The notes below the pieces were generated by a model. It was not told the origin of the DNA, ran no database searches, and worked only from the letters and a program-made list of their open reading frames with translations. From the NCBI GenBank assembly GCA_013398275.1, contig VZSE01006608.1, forward strand, positions 1 to 64,000: DNA of 64,000 nucleotides, in the 5' to 3' direction. The DNA is from Promerops cafer. Taxonomy: Eukaryota; Chordata; Aves; Passeriformes; Nectariniidae. This document shows, piece by piece, positions 12,167 through 26,500 of the stretch (position 1 is the stretch's first letter; each line of letters opens with the position of its first letter). Both the position numbers and the translations under genes were made by a program.

Positions 12167-15100
12167 ACCACACATAGAAACTTTTGAAAAAAAAGACCCT
12201 AGAATTTCCGAAGTTGTATTCATATATTAACAAATTGTGCAACTGCTGAAGAAGTGGAATTGTAATTTCATTCACATGTGCATACTTATAATATGATTAT
12301 TTAATTGCTTTCTATGTGTCTCAGTGCATCCCATGATGTATTGGAATAACAGAACATAGCTTGTTCACAAGAAACAGCTATTCTCCCCTTTGCTCAAATT
12401 TTGTTGCACTTTGTTGTGTATCATCCAAAGCCTTTTCAGAAGACCTTTCTTTCATGGACTTTTCTTCCGTAGCCATCAGCATTATTCTTGAGGGATGTAT
12501 GCACCTTGATTTATTTCTGCTCTGAGCATTCCCGTGAAGGGAGTCAATTTTCCAGAGAACACCATATGCAACAGTTCTTCTTTTTCTTATAATTGCCCTT
12601 CTCATTCTCCACAGCTTCTGCTGCAAATGATATAGATGTCTTGTAAGTAACAACCTACTTCAGAGAAACATTATAATTTAGCTTCAGATCACACTCATTT
12701 TACAACTAATGTGTGTGCTGGAATTCTGGGAGAAAAGATAATACATTGCTGTATTTTGAGAAATTGTGGAAACCAAATTGAATTTGTACAAGCTGAACAG
12801 AATATTTCGCTTTGCAAAAATTACCATTTTTCTTGATCAATGGAGTTCAAACCATAAAAACTCAATACACAAGTACTGAGACAGCTGAGTAGTCAAGCCA
12901 TTAGTTTGCCATTCAAATGTGGAAGCAATGGAAAAGGAAGGGGTGAGCTGGTTTGCCAGTGAGCATGGAAGAGATATTCTTTTCTGTAAAGTGAAAAGAG
13001 TTCCAAGGAAAACAAGAGAATATTTCTATATTCAATTAGAGAATCTCTTGGACAAGCAAAAGAAACTGTAAATTGTAACACATAATTTCATTTGTGTAGG
13101 ACCTCTAAACAAGGTTTTGCAAGCAGTTTTCTGGAGCTGGCAGATTTTCACAAAGTAGGTGGGTGACTAGAGCACTGAGAGTAGCCCATGTTGGATCGTG
13201 GTCCAGTTCACAGATCATCAAAGGGAATTTTTACCTTGAGTGCATACAGTGAAGAAAGCAATGGCTGTGTTATTAGTTTCTGATGCTAAGCAATGAAGCT
13301 TTTATAAAGACAATGTTTGATAGAAGATGTCTCAGGTGCACAAAGTCCTAGTGCCTATGACCACAGTATTAGCCATTATCACAAATTTGGCTCAGATCAA
13401 CCATTTTGATCTCGGGGAATTTATTGTCTCCATTGAGGAGAAAGACCAGCAGCAAGCACAGCTGTTCAGAGTAAGATCAATAGAATCCTTACACTTGTGC
13501 CTCTGCCTTTTTGCAGAGAACTGCTCGATGCCTAAAAAACTCCAGAAATAAATGTTGCTGACCAACAGGGTAGCATTAACCCTAATTCTCATGTTTTAGA
13601 CAGAGAGTTCAAGAACTGATACCTGCTACTAATTTCTTTATGGATGTAATGGTATGTTGGGTTTGAGTCTTGGTGTTTTTGGAGTAGGAGAAGGGAAAAA
13701 TGCTGAACGGAAGGAATTTCAGTATTCCCAGATGCTATAAAGGTACAGCAAGAAACCTTATTTACAGCTTTGAGAGCATTGGTACCGTGTGCCAGTGGTA
13801 CTGAGTGAAAACACATGAGGTCCTCCTTCATGCCAGCTCTATAATTTTAAACTAAAAAAAAAGTCATCAGAACCACTAGCTTCTGTCTAAATCTACATGA
13901 GTCCATATTTCATCTCATGGATGGTTTATGTAATTCCTTAGGGAAAAAAGGCTTGAGCCACAGGCAGCATTTTGAGGTGGAATGGTGTGCCAGTAGTGTT
14001 TTATCAGAAGCCAAATATGACAAAGCAGGATGTAGCTTGTGTAGAACTGAGAGAAACAAATCAATTTAATTTCATCAGAGAAGCCAATATCCCTATGGCT
14101 GGAGCACGGATAAAATATTCAAGTCTGTGAGCTGATTGGACTTGATTGAAACAATATAATAAATCTAAAGCTGTCCTTTTACTATCAGTTTATTGTCAAA
14201 TCTTAAGTGATTTTCTTGACTTTTTAATTTTTTATGGGGAAGAAAACACTTAAACATGCCAAGCAGAATAAAGTATCTTTCTGACAGGAACAGTGTCTCA
14301 TCTCCTGACGCAGTTTTTCCGAAGCAGAATAGTTGCTCCCCTGTGAAAAACTCATTTTAGTGGATCTCATGATGACTCCACAGGGTATTTCACACTTTTT
14401 TAACACAATTCTCTTTCTCTTGCAAGATTTTTCAATACCTATATCCTGCCTTACATTTTATCCTTTGGTTCTTCACTTCTGACTTAACTCTACGTTCTCA
14501 CTACTTTACTTTCTTGCACTCCTTTAAACTCTGACTTATGTGTCACCATGACCACTTTTAGTACACTCAAAATAAGCCTCTATTTGAAAAGAAACTCCAC
14601 TTGATTTTTCCTCTGTATGTGGGTTCTGGATTAACAGAACTATTTGAAGGTAGCTTTTCCTGTTATTGACTGGATTCTGTCCATGTGAACTAGCAAGCTA
14701 AATGGTAAATCTCCTGAAAACTTTTTGCTTAGACATTTTGGTCAAACAAAATTCTAGTCTCTTCAATGAAAAACTTGTCCCACATATTTGTTTTAAAGCA
14801 CTGAAAGGACTTTAAAAGACAGACTTCAAGGCATTACTCTTAATTACATCTATTTAACTAAGCAGATAATTTTACCCAATTAATTAATATAGCTGCCTGT
14901 TGTTTCTATGGTCTCTGGGAATATAGTGTTTAGGGATATTAATTAAACTCTTCCCATGCAGTTTGCATTATTTCCTTTGCCGTAGCTCTTACTTAAAAAA
15001 CAAAAAGGCTATTTTGTTAATTGCTAATGTTAGCTTGAAAAATATTTGGTTTATTGTCTGCTTGGGTGGCACAATGTTTCCTCAGACATCTAGAAGCTGT

Positions 15101-18100
15101 TAGTAAGAAATATTACTTGTTCCTGTCTAGCTTTTTTTGGACTGCTGGTTTTATTTCTAGACCTTTTTTTTTCAGTTTCAATAAGAGTTGTTAAATTTTT
15201 TTTTGAGAAGTAGCAAAAGATACTGTAATCTGAGTGTCAGATTTGACTACATATCATCAATGTTGTCTTTTATTAAAGTTTTTCACCTTAAAAATTTCCA
15301 GCTCTGACTTGACTACAAGTACATCAGGATTTCACCAATTTTTTAGTGGCAAGCTGAAGCTTTCCAAAATAAAATGGCATGCCTTTCATGGATATGTGGG
15401 CATTTTCCCAACAACCTGTTTCCAGAAGGAATCCTCTTCCTGGAGAGATGAGTCTGGCAGTCTATGTTTATAAACAGAGTGTGATTGAAAAAAACTAACT
15501 CTGCAAAACATAAACTATGTGTAGCTGTACTATCAATGGATGAAATTACTTCCCCTCCACAGCCCCTCTCCAACATGGGCTGTGGGCAGGATGAGAGTGG
15601 GGCAGGGGATGCTTGGAGGACTGCAGGTGCCATTCCTGCTTGGAAAGCAAAGAGGCAGTGGCACCTTGCTAAGACTTGCACTCTCCATAAAACACTGTGA
15701 CCTTGTGCCAGCCTCTGCCTTGCCAGATCTGAGCACAAGCCAAGGATCTCCTCAGCAGCCCCACGAGGTCATCCCTGTGGAGTGAGCACAGCCTTTGCCT
15801 CCTGCAGCCATGCACACACACCTTGCACGCCCTCACGCTCCTTCCAGTTGCTGTCAACCATGTATTTTGAGTTTTGAGTGCTTTCTCAGAGCAAGAGCAC
15901 TCTGTTACCATAAAAGATGGCAAAAGTTGTTTCACTGTGTATCTCTGCAGCACGCTTTGCATCCTGAGGTGAGGACCTGACAGATCTCCTTCTCCCAGGA
16001 TGCTGTTCTCCTCACCTGAAGTGCGGGTGAGCATGTCAGTGAAACGTGACAAGCGCTCAGGGGTTATCTTGGCCTCTAGATTTCTGCCTAGAGGGAACCA
16101 GACATGACCAGAAGCCTGGGGAGTGATTACAAATTTTTAGATGAGATCAGATATCTTAAAATTTTCCTAAGGATGTTAATTTTCTTGTCTAGAGGTGTCA
16201 TTGGAAATTGTAGAAGTAGCAAGCAGTTTCAGGTCGTGTCTTTGTCTCAAATATACAGTTAAATCAGGGATGCTGGATTCCCACAATCAGTGAGATGTGG
16301 GTTTTCAGACATATGCTGCTATTTTACGAGCAACAGACTGGGCATAAGACACCCTTGCCCATTTATGTTATGTCATTTTTCATCAGCATCATCCTCAGGA
16401 ATCCAGTTCACCAGTATATAGATTTAGGTATACATTTCCCTGGAAACACTTTCTTGGGAATTTAGCTCCTAGAGCTGATGTGAAAAAGCTCTGCATCACA
16501 GTATGCTGTTCCCTGACTTGCTAGGTGCCTTAGGAGTGAGGAGAGGTAAAGTATTCCTGCAGGATGCTGAGGTATCTGTGATGAGCATCATGAGCAATAA
16601 AGAACATGCAGACACATACACACAAAGAAAAGCCCAACTTCTCTCCCTGCTGCAGAACAGGAAACTGTGAGCAAGACAGTAATGAAATCAGATGAACCCT
16701 TCACTGCAGAAGCAATGAAGTGCTGTGTGGAGGCTAGTCTTGCTGTCGTCTATTCTAATGGTTTAGAACAGTCACCTTGTACTTTGGGAACTAAATGATG
16801 TATGGAGCTTTTATTTGCCTAGTTCATGTCTTCTCTCCAACCACTGCCTATTGCAGACTGGAAATCTGTCAGCTTTCTACTTCTAAAATAATGTATAAAC
16901 AACCCAAGGTTTTTAGACACAGTTGTGTTAGTAAAAGTTCTGTCACCCCTCTCTACATTGAATAATGATGCTTTGGCTTAGAGAAACTCTGAGCTCTGTG
17001 GTTTTGTTCCTTCTTTCTCCCTGCAGTGGATATTAATAGTTGTACAGCATGCAGAGAGCTCAGCTGAAGTACTGCAAATGAATGTCAATTGTTACATGTG
17101 GTAATGGGAAAAAAATGAGTAAAACCATGCCCAGAAAAAAAATACTCCTCATCCTACTAACACTCTAATATTTTCACAAAAAAATTTGTGGAATTATCCT
17201 GAGTATTAAATAGAGGTCAGTACATTTCATCTGAATAAAGGAGAAGCTGCCTTTCCTTTTCCATGGAGCTATAATCATAGTCAGCAGCCCAAAATATGAA
17301 TAAAAGGCAAACCTTTTTCATTAGGTTTCAATATATGAATGCCTACCTTGACTGATAGTGTTTTCCCTGTTGACTGCATGCCACTCGGTTGTGCTGTATA
17401 TTTTTAGTAAAATAATTCTAAATATTTTGAAATTAGTTTTTCCTATTTAATTAATTTAATCTTTGGCATTAGCACAAAATCCACTGCTAAAGTTTCAAAT
17501 ATTTTAAGCAAACATTTAGCAATGGCATGTAAATACTAAAAAACTTAGAGGTAAAAATCCCATATACAAGCATCTTTTTACAAGTATTACTAAAAAAAAG
17601 TTCAAAGGGAGGAGGAAAAAAATGAGTGATATTTAAATATATTACCAAGCATCTCTCTTCATTAATCATCCCAGTGACCACAATGGCTGAATGAAGATGT
17701 TTAGTTCTCTTCTACTGTTATTAAATTGGGATATTCAAGCCATAAAGAGTCATCAGTTGCTGGAGTGCCCAAAATCAGGGTGCTTCAGCTAAGCAGCACC
17801 TCCTAGGGAGGCAAAGGGATGCACACCTGGAGAGTAAGAGGAGAAATTAATGGTACATCCAGTCACCTTATCAAAACTTGAGCATATTCACATCAGCTCA
17901 GACATTGTGCTAACTGCTGCTTTCTTCATTTAGAACATATACATCAGCTATGGTAACCTGCAAGATGCCTCTGCGCAGCAGCCAGTCTTGTTGAAGTCCA
18001 CCATTGCCAACAAAAACTCCAACCTACCAGAAAAATAAGAAAAAAAAACCCCAAGGCTCAGCTAATTCTGTGCAGCGTCTGAAAGGAAAGATTTCTGAAA

Positions 18101-18810
18101 AAAAAATATTTATCACAGTGATTAGCCAAAGGCCTGGGGGAAGTGTGCTGGTAGATTTGAAATGAGAATTATTGGATGACATTTGCATGGCTTTTTTGAA
18201 AATAAAGAGCAGATTAAGCATCTGTATCAGAGAAGCATTACAGCCTAAGTGGAGCAAATACCATGAAAAACTGCTCATAAATATAAGTGCTGCTTTAACA
18301 GTTGCTCTTTTCTTTTTCTTTTAAGGGGTTATGTAATGCAATACACCACTTTATTCAGGATGAACATTTGTGTCATTCTCATATATGACTTAAACAGAGA
18401 CACAATCCCTTTCAGGAAAACCTTCCCAGCAACCAGTGAAGTTCCCTGCATTGAAGCACATGTTGTTGCATTAAAAGGGAAAACAGAGATCCAGCTTACA
18501 AAGGGAATTTTCTGATCTGATGACTGTCCAAGCAGAAAGTGATGAGGGAGCATGTTGCTCTGGAAATGAGCACGTCCTCACAACGACTGCCAGTTGGTGA
18601 ATTGCTCACAGGAAGCTTTAACATGGGAGCAGCTGACAGCTGATCATCAGTGTGGGCAAAGGCAAGAGGCTTCAGGAGGAGGGGGCACATGCCACCGGGT
18701 CACCTCAAGGGTACAGCACCTCAGAGGCCATTAGCCACCTCTGCTTTTGTCACAACAGAGATGGAAACGCAGCAGGTATAAAATGTGCTCTTCTCATGCA
18801 CCACCGTTTC

Positions 18811-18840
18811 TGGTGGTGGTGGTGGTGGTGGTGGGGGTGG
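18811..18840 (+). repeat. (TGG)n microsatellite
   Basis: About ten TGG units, one of them expanded to GGGGG. Both strands therefore show long poly-Gly/Trp or poly-Pro runs in their open frames. Those frames (18652-19000 on both strands) are an effect of the repeat and not genes. Confidence 0.95.
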
Positions 18841-20473
18841 TTTGACTGCTGGCAATGAAGCACTCCTCACTTTGTCACCGGCCTCAGAAACCCGTGATAA
18901 ACGACCCTGCAAAATCCAGCTCCCATTCACAGCAGTCAGGATTTACCTTGGCAAGATTTGGATCCCTGCTGCCTTTCCAATATCAATTGTATTGGCATAG
19001 CACTGGAAAAAGAGCACAGGAAGCAGAGCAACTGTACACAAAGCAAACACAACAAAATGCGCTTGAAAGAGGTTGAGGTGAATTTCCCACCTATTTACAG
19101 TTTCTAGTCTCTTTATTTCAGTGCTAACTAGTGCAAAAATGTTCAGTTTGATAAAATTTCCAACATGAAAGTGCACACACCCTTAGGATTCTTAATAGGG
19201 CTGAGTCGCCAGTAACAAAAGTAAAGAAAAAACTGTAAGTTGTTCTTGTACCTGAAGTGTTTTAAAACCTCAGGAAAATAATTTAAAATGCAGAGATACA
19301 AGAAGCCACAGTCATTAATTTTAAAATCCATGTTCTTAAGTGAGCTCCTAAAATCAAGTCAGCAGAACCTCACCCTGGTAATGTCACAGATACTCTGCAT
19401 CATGTACCCAGCTAGTTCACATCTATCTGATTTGAAGCATGGGCAAAGGAAGCTTCTCTCTGCTCACCTGTTACCATGGAGCTGCTGTACCAAGTCCTTT
19501 ACAGCTCTAAGTTTTCTACTGCAAAGCCTGAAATCTCCAGTGCTCAGGTTTTTCTTCTGTGCCTTTATGGGGACAATACTACAAACTGCAAAACACAACC
19601 TTATATCTGAAGTGCTAACAAGAGCTCCTAGGATTTAGGAGTGTGAGCCAGCTTAACTAGGTGAGCAAGTCAAAGTGCAAGTATGGGCAGGTACGTGAAC
19701 ACAAGAGAAATATGTGTGGAAACACCAGGAAAGAGCAGTGTCTGATTCCCTAAGAGGCTCAAAATCCAAGTGTAATTCAAACAACAGCAAAACCAGGCAT
19801 TCTTCATATTCATCCTTGTAGATGTGCCAGAAAGTAATGAGGTGTCTGTACAGGACAACCCTATCTCAACATAAAAAACAATTTTAAAAGCGAGAGCTAG
19901 CCTTTCCTTATAAGATTTCCCTAGTTTTGAGCAGCAAAAACTCACTTTATTACTACTGCTCTCAAATAAAACTCAAACTCAACATTGCCAATTCAATTTT
20001 GTCAAAATGGTAAATGAGCCCAAGATGGGCTAGTTAATTCTTGAATGAAGATCCATGTTGCAGCACTGGGTATTTCAGAAGTTGTTTCCAAACTGTGGGC
20101 AATAATCAGAGTACTAAAAATAAATGGAGAGATGGACTTCTAATGCTCCAGGACTGCTGCACTGATGGCAAATGGGAATTTAAAAAAGTAATCCTCTTTC
20201 TCATTTCAATGGAACTGGAAGTGAGATAATGCATCTGGCCTGTAGATTAATAAGAAATAGGGCAAAGAGAATGCTGGATTCATTTTGGAGCTTACAGATA
20301 GCTAAATAAATTTCTAAATTAGTTAGTTTACCATAAAATGGAATCTCTCACTTTAGTGAAATGGAACACAGGGGAAGAAATTTATCTGGGAAGAATTTAG
20401 TGTAAGCTCTTGAATTCAGTAAAAGCTTCTGGAAAAAAAACAGTTGAAACTAACTTCTAAATCTACTAATTTA

Positions 20474-20511
20474 AAATATATTATATACATATATACATAT
20501 ACATACATATA

Positions 20512-20545
<34 letters not shown>

Positions 20546-20546
20546 C
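20474..20546. repeat. Compound TA / TACA / TG / TA microsatellite
   Basis: Ordered blocks: 'tatatacatatatacatatacatacat', then (TG)9 at about 20512-20529, then (AT)n to 20546. Open frames across it are repeat artefacts. Confidence 0.95.
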
Positions 20547-23500
20547 TTTGTTTCCCGAAAAGTGCAGAGCATACCAGGCCAAATTCATATTGGTAACTGG
20601 CCCACACCATGGATTAATACGGTTATGTTAAATTGTTTATGTTGCCAACTTAAATTAGATGATCCACACAGCCTAGGCTCTGAACCAGTAGCTCGACAAA
20701 AAACAGAAAAAATAAAAGTCTCTTAAAAATTATGACCCTGAACTAATATAGAGTCATAATAAAAATTTTCTGGTAAGAGTGTTAGTACGCATATATTTTG
20801 TATGGCAATTTTTAAAAATTATTTTGTTTATAATACATCAACCTAATTTTATTTTTGATGAAGTATTACCCCAGAAAAATCATTGCTGGACCTTGAAGGT
20901 CTATCTGGTGGTTTTGTTCCCTATACATCAGCTCCAGTAATGCAGGTCACATAAGGCTGAATGCTGATGTCAGAGGTCTGGGCAGGAGTGTTGTTTTCCT
21001 TTTCAGCCTTGAGTAATACCTGTGCATTTTGATTGCCCTCGATGGATTTGCTCACATCTAGCACTCCTCCAGGAGCTGGGCTGCAGGAAACAATCTGCTG
21101 ATGAGGTGTGAGAGGGCTACGTTCCAGCTTACTCACTTTTATTGCCTTGACAAATTGTGCTGCCTGGAGCAAAGCGATAATTACAAACCCATCCTACTTA
21201 ACCATATATATTATTACATGGATGAGGTAAACATGGAACCAAACCCACTGAATAAGAAGGGGACATTTTTATACAAGATCTTATTATGACCTAGCCTCAC
21301 TTAAAACAATAGGAAAGACAGGAAAAGCATTATACACTGATAATAAGATTTTCAGACAAGCTGAAGTAACTGGTATATCCTGATGATCTGGTTCATGAGA
21401 TGGACCACTTGAGTCTATAAAATCTAACAAATGTGTGGAACTATAACTTCTTTTTTATCTGCTCACTTTTATTATAAGTGAACATTTCAGGCTGAGCATT
21501 TCATGGTGATTCTGTATAGCAGTTCTCAGGTGGCTAAAGTCTAAAAATCTTTGGAAATATCATTTAGGTACGTTATATATACAGCTACAGTACCCCCAAG
21601 AAAAGGCAGTCTTGATTGTTACAGTAATGGGATGCAGGAAAGCACTAATTTAAGGTGAGGATTTTTTACAGTTCACTAAATATCAATAACAAAACAATAT
21701 TTTGTACAACAAACAGTGGTTTCCCAGATATCTTCAAGGTTTTTAATATATCTGCTTTTTTTTTTTTCTGCTTTCCTACATGCTGTTTCCAGAATTCTAT
21801 ATAGACATCAGGGAAATGTAAAATAGTGTATCATTCTTAACCTTCAATTTCAGAGAAAGATGGAGATCTCATGTCATAGCCACTATAAAATGATGATTCA
21901 CTGAAATTCAATCATATGTATGTTGTAATACTGATTTCTTTTATAGCTTTCTTCAGGCATCTGCTAGAAGATTTATAGCATGTGCTATACTATTTTCCAG
22001 TCCTTCAATGTTCTAATGTTAACAACTTTCTGACCTTTAAAAAGCCAAATTTGAGTGGCTTATTGACACTTTGTCATTTCAGCTCATAATTGTTTCCATA
22101 CTCATCACTATTCTTCTTCTGGAAACACCTACATGAGTGTGAAAATTGTAGCCAAGGTTATTTTACTTCTGAATGTCCTTCACACACATATTTATAAGTC
22201 TTCCAGAATGTCAGGGAATTTTCTTCTCACTATGGTGTTGTTCCTTTATTCTCCCTCAGGTGTTCCACACATTCATATATCTTGATGTAGGCTGAGAAGC
22301 CTGGAGGTGCAGTCAGTCCCTTATTGTACAGAAAGCAAAACCAGAATGTGCAGGTATCGACCTGAAATGTGCACACACTTCTCTCATGGAGCCTCATCTG
22401 CCCAGATTATACACTGCTATTGCACTCAAATTAATGAGTTTGGTGATAGCACAGGTACAGCTTGGAAAAAATGTCTGTTGCAGCCAAATGCTTTCGGATT
22501 TAACATGAAGTTAAGAAGTGAGCACATCTCAGAAGAAGAAAACAGCACAAATCAAATCAGTGTGATGTTCAAGCTAGTCATTCCTCATCTTTAGTATCCC
22601 CTGAGCAACAATCTAAAGTAGACAGACAGATATAGGCAACATCATATCATACTCTCCCTAACAAAATGTTCCATAACAAGGGCAACTCCTTACAGCTGAA
22701 TCACAGGGGCAAATCTCGTTGAGCTATAGATTACATATTACTTGAGATGTCTGATTAAGGTCAGTGATTTAGACATAAATAAACCACATCTTTTTAGTCT
22801 TAATTACACTTAAGGGCAGTTGCTTTCCTCAGGCTATTTCACTTGATAAGTAGACCCATCAAAATCAAACATATATATGCACGCAAATGCATGTTATTAA
22901 TTGATTTTCATTCTTACAGTCTTTGCACAGGGGATAGGCTTGCTGGGTAAGGTATTCTTGAGCCATTTTATGGTCCTTTTTACAATTTTTAATTTCTGCT
23001 GTGTCATTGTTTAGATACATGACACAAGAACTCCTTCCTAGTTATTCTCTGATCTGCCTGGTGATCTTTATTTTAGTCAATTGATTTCTTTAAAATTACT
23101 ATGCTTTAAGCATCACTCATGTTAACTTACGTGACTTTAAACTTCCATTTATAACTTATAACTTCCATTTTGTAATTTATTATTTACACACTAAGATATA
23201 ACAAAGCTGGCATCTTTAGTGAGGCTGCATGGTATTTAAGCAGCTGTACTGCAGTCATTTGAAACTTGATAAACATAAGAAAACTTCTGCTTTTGTAGCT
23301 TTGAAGGTGTGTTTTGAGGGCAACAGGGAAGCTCTCATACCTCCTGACAGGATAGAGCTCCCTAACTCCATAAGCTGCTGTGTGAGTGATTTTGCAGCAG
23401 CCTTATGGGCACTTTATTACCACAGCAATTTTTTCACTCACTCAACCTGCTGTATGTGCTGACAGCAGCATCCTGGCAGAAACAGTCCCAGGTAGCTTAA

Positions 23501-26500
23501 GGCATCTAAGTCGTTCAACAGCAGTAACACTTCTGTGTGCTATGGAGCAGAGCAGTTCTTGTCCTCATCCTCTGAGACAGAACAAAGCTACGGCCAATTA
23601 CAAAGGCCCCTCTACTTTTGTCCACTTGTCTGTGGCATTTCCAATGGCCAGAGAGGGGATGAGGAAAGACTGCAGGTCACACATGGTGGGGAAAGCCCAG
23701 CACTGCACTGCAGCTAAAACCCTCTATCACCTAGGAATCCTCAGACCACAGAGTCACACAGGATATATCACACAGAGTATAGTGCAGCCTCAGAGGCCCA
23801 GAGTTTGGGACTCCTCAGTGCCTTCTGCTTAAAAGGTTGTGGCAAAAGTGGCAACTTGCTAGAAGCACAGAGTTCACTACAGTGCACAGATGTTGGTCTC
23901 TCAGTTGCTGTTGAGAGATTCATGTTAAAAGCTTCTAATTCATTATTTCACATCACCTTGCTGCATTAGTACCCAACACTTTCTCTTAATGTTATATAAG
24001 CTTATAAGGCAAATTCTCAGATCTTAAGTCATCTGCAACTGTGTTGAATTGTTTCTGTCATCTATTGGCTTTTAAATAATTCATGCCTTTCTCTATTTAG
24101 CTACATCCTTTCTCCGCCTCATACAGCATCATTTTCACCTTTTTTGTCTGACTTAGAGTAATATAATGCAGGACATTTAAAATAATTTACATTGATTTAT
24201 TTTCTTCAGCAATATATTCTTTCTGCTTCAATAGGCAGCAGAAGTGTTCCTTTTGTTATTAAAGCAGAACTTGCCATTGGCACTGTTAAGAGCAACTGAA
24301 GAAAAAGCTTTTTTTGTCCTTGTTCTTTTTTACTCCTTGCCCTCCACAGTTATATTAAACACTGCAGATAGATATCAGTTCAGTGCCTACATGTTTCTGA
24401 ATAAGCAGAGTGAAAGAGGACAAAAAGACATATTTATCAGCTTCTTTTTGCAGAAAAGAATAAGCTTCTTTGTTTTAAGAATAAAGATTGTCTCGAAGCT
24501 TATCTTTTTCTTTTGCTGATAGCATGATGAACATGGTGGTTTCTACCGTGGAGAGTCACATTTAGCTGATAAATACAGTCAGATGACAAGAAAAAATACA
24601 TTTAGTGGCCATTTCAAATCTGGGCATTTTCCATGCAATTCCCTGATTACCCACCTGTTTCCTCGTCTGTGATCCTGGGAAAATCACCATGCCCTTACCC
24701 CCAAGGGGGTTCTAGGACAAAGAAATGCTGTCCTTGCCATGCTGTGGATGTGGCAACATCTTAACTCTAGGAGCTTGCTTTAGGAAAGGGGGTTGAACAG
24801 CCCCTGTGAAACATCCTAACTTGTCCATAGAGCCTTCCTGCATATATGGGGGCTCAACAGAACAACCTTTACCCTTTATATGCTTACCCCAACACATAAC
24901 TTTGCTAAATACTGGTTCTTCTTGCCGGCTTTGTCCTGTAACAGATTTGCCAATGCGTTCCAACTGATGTCAAAGTGAAAAATTCTTTTGTCTGAAAACC
25001 AGCCATTAAAATGCAGTAGATCTGTAATTTCTTAAGGCAAATTTCTCTTTAATGGCTGGAAGTCTTAAAGGTGACCTACAAAGCAAAAGATCCATTTTCC
25101 ATTCTTTAATGTTTGTGTATAAAGATCATTCAAGATTTTATTTTTCAAAGTAATAGGACTGGTTTTTTATGCATTGTCTCCCTTTTGGATTAGAAATGCT
25201 AGACCGTCACTTTGTTCTCTGGGCTGCAGGAAACCTTGGCAGCTTTGAAGTAAGTCTGAATAAAGGCTCCTCAGCTCCACTGTTTACTGGCTGGCTGGCT
25301 CACCTAGGGACATGCCTGTATATCAGTGCATCAGTTCTTTAGTTATTAATACCAATTATGATTCCTTTCAGACAGAATATGGATAAGAACCCAGACCTAC
25401 CACATGGGTAAAAGATATTCAATTTGTTAAAGCTGTAGAGAAAGTGTTGGACCCCCATTTAAGTCAAGCTTGTGAAAGCTCCAGCTGACTGAATGAAGCT
25501 TTACTGAAATGAGCCCCGGAGCTGCTTTTAAGAGTTACTGTTGTCAACTCTGCCCAAATTCTTCAATTTTCAAAGATGTTATTTTTCAGTTGTGCCTTGG
25601 GTACAGTAATCAAACCTAAATAATGATTAGCTGTTATTTTCTTGCTGTTAGTGGGATTCAGACACTCTGTCTTCTGCTGATTTCAAAACATGTACCCCGG
25701 TAAATATATTAAATAATATATTAAAATAAATATTCATAAACAGATTGAAAAATCATGAACATGTTTATGATCTCAGTGTGTTCTTAGTAAATAAGAATAT
25801 TCAAATATGAGATTTAACATCAAATAAATCCGGTCATCCTAACCAGCAAGGGTTTTTTTTATCTTAGTGATTTGTCTTCTATTGGCAATGTAGAAATCAC
25901 AAGCATACAGATAAAAAGGGAGAAGTTTATGAAGATAAATCTCTCTAAACTGGGTGCTTCATAATAGCACTAAACACAACTAAAATTGTAGGCTGCAGGT
26001 TTTCTCCAACACATTTGAATTCTCTGTGTACATGACAAATTTGAAGTGGACAATTGGATAACTTAAAGGTTTGACAGCAGGAAAATGAAATGTTCCTTCC
26101 AGGATTTTTTACAGACAGGATAACACACAGGTCTCAGCAGCAAGCTCACAAGTGAAAGAGGTCCTCAAGGTCATATGCTTCAGTGAGATAAAGGACTGTT
26201 CCTTCTGGTGCTGCAAATGTAACTGCACAAAAGGTCATACTAAAAGTTTAATCCTTTTGCTTGATTTTTCAAATGACTAAAGACTGAACTTTATATTTTA
26301 CAATATTGAAAAAACATGAAGGTGCCTTAAATTAATTTCTTTTCCCTGTTAGTGAAAAAAAGGTTGGGACCTGTACACCCTAAAGTACTAGATCAGATTA
26401 TTTTAAAACAGAAGAAAAAGCTCATTTGTGAGTGAATACCCAGCTGCCTGCTCAGGAATTAAAAGATTCCACTATCTTAAACTGATCTTTAATGCTGGAG

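Noticed and set aside
15343..16052. Cluster of overlapping open frames on both strands
   Set aside because: Both strands are open at once, which points to base composition (local GC rise) and not coding. No family motifs were found.
18652..19000. Open frames with poly-Gly/Trp or poly-Pro runs
   Set aside because: They are created by the (TGG)n microsatellite at 18811-18840.
23386..23832. 148-codon open frame on the + strand, overlapping other open frames
   Set aside because: It lies in a block with raised GC where stop codons are rarer. The composition is mixed and there is no motif, signal or family similarity.
24660..24705. MIR-like phrase 'tgtgatcctgggaaaatcacc'
   Set aside because: The resemblance to the MIR core covers only about 20 bases and the neighbouring MIR segments do not follow in order.
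24712..24963. 83-codon minus-strand open frame with Gly/Pro-rich composition, considered as a retroviral remnant
   Set aside because: No retroviral motif such as a zinc knuckle or protease active site, and no flanking LTRs.
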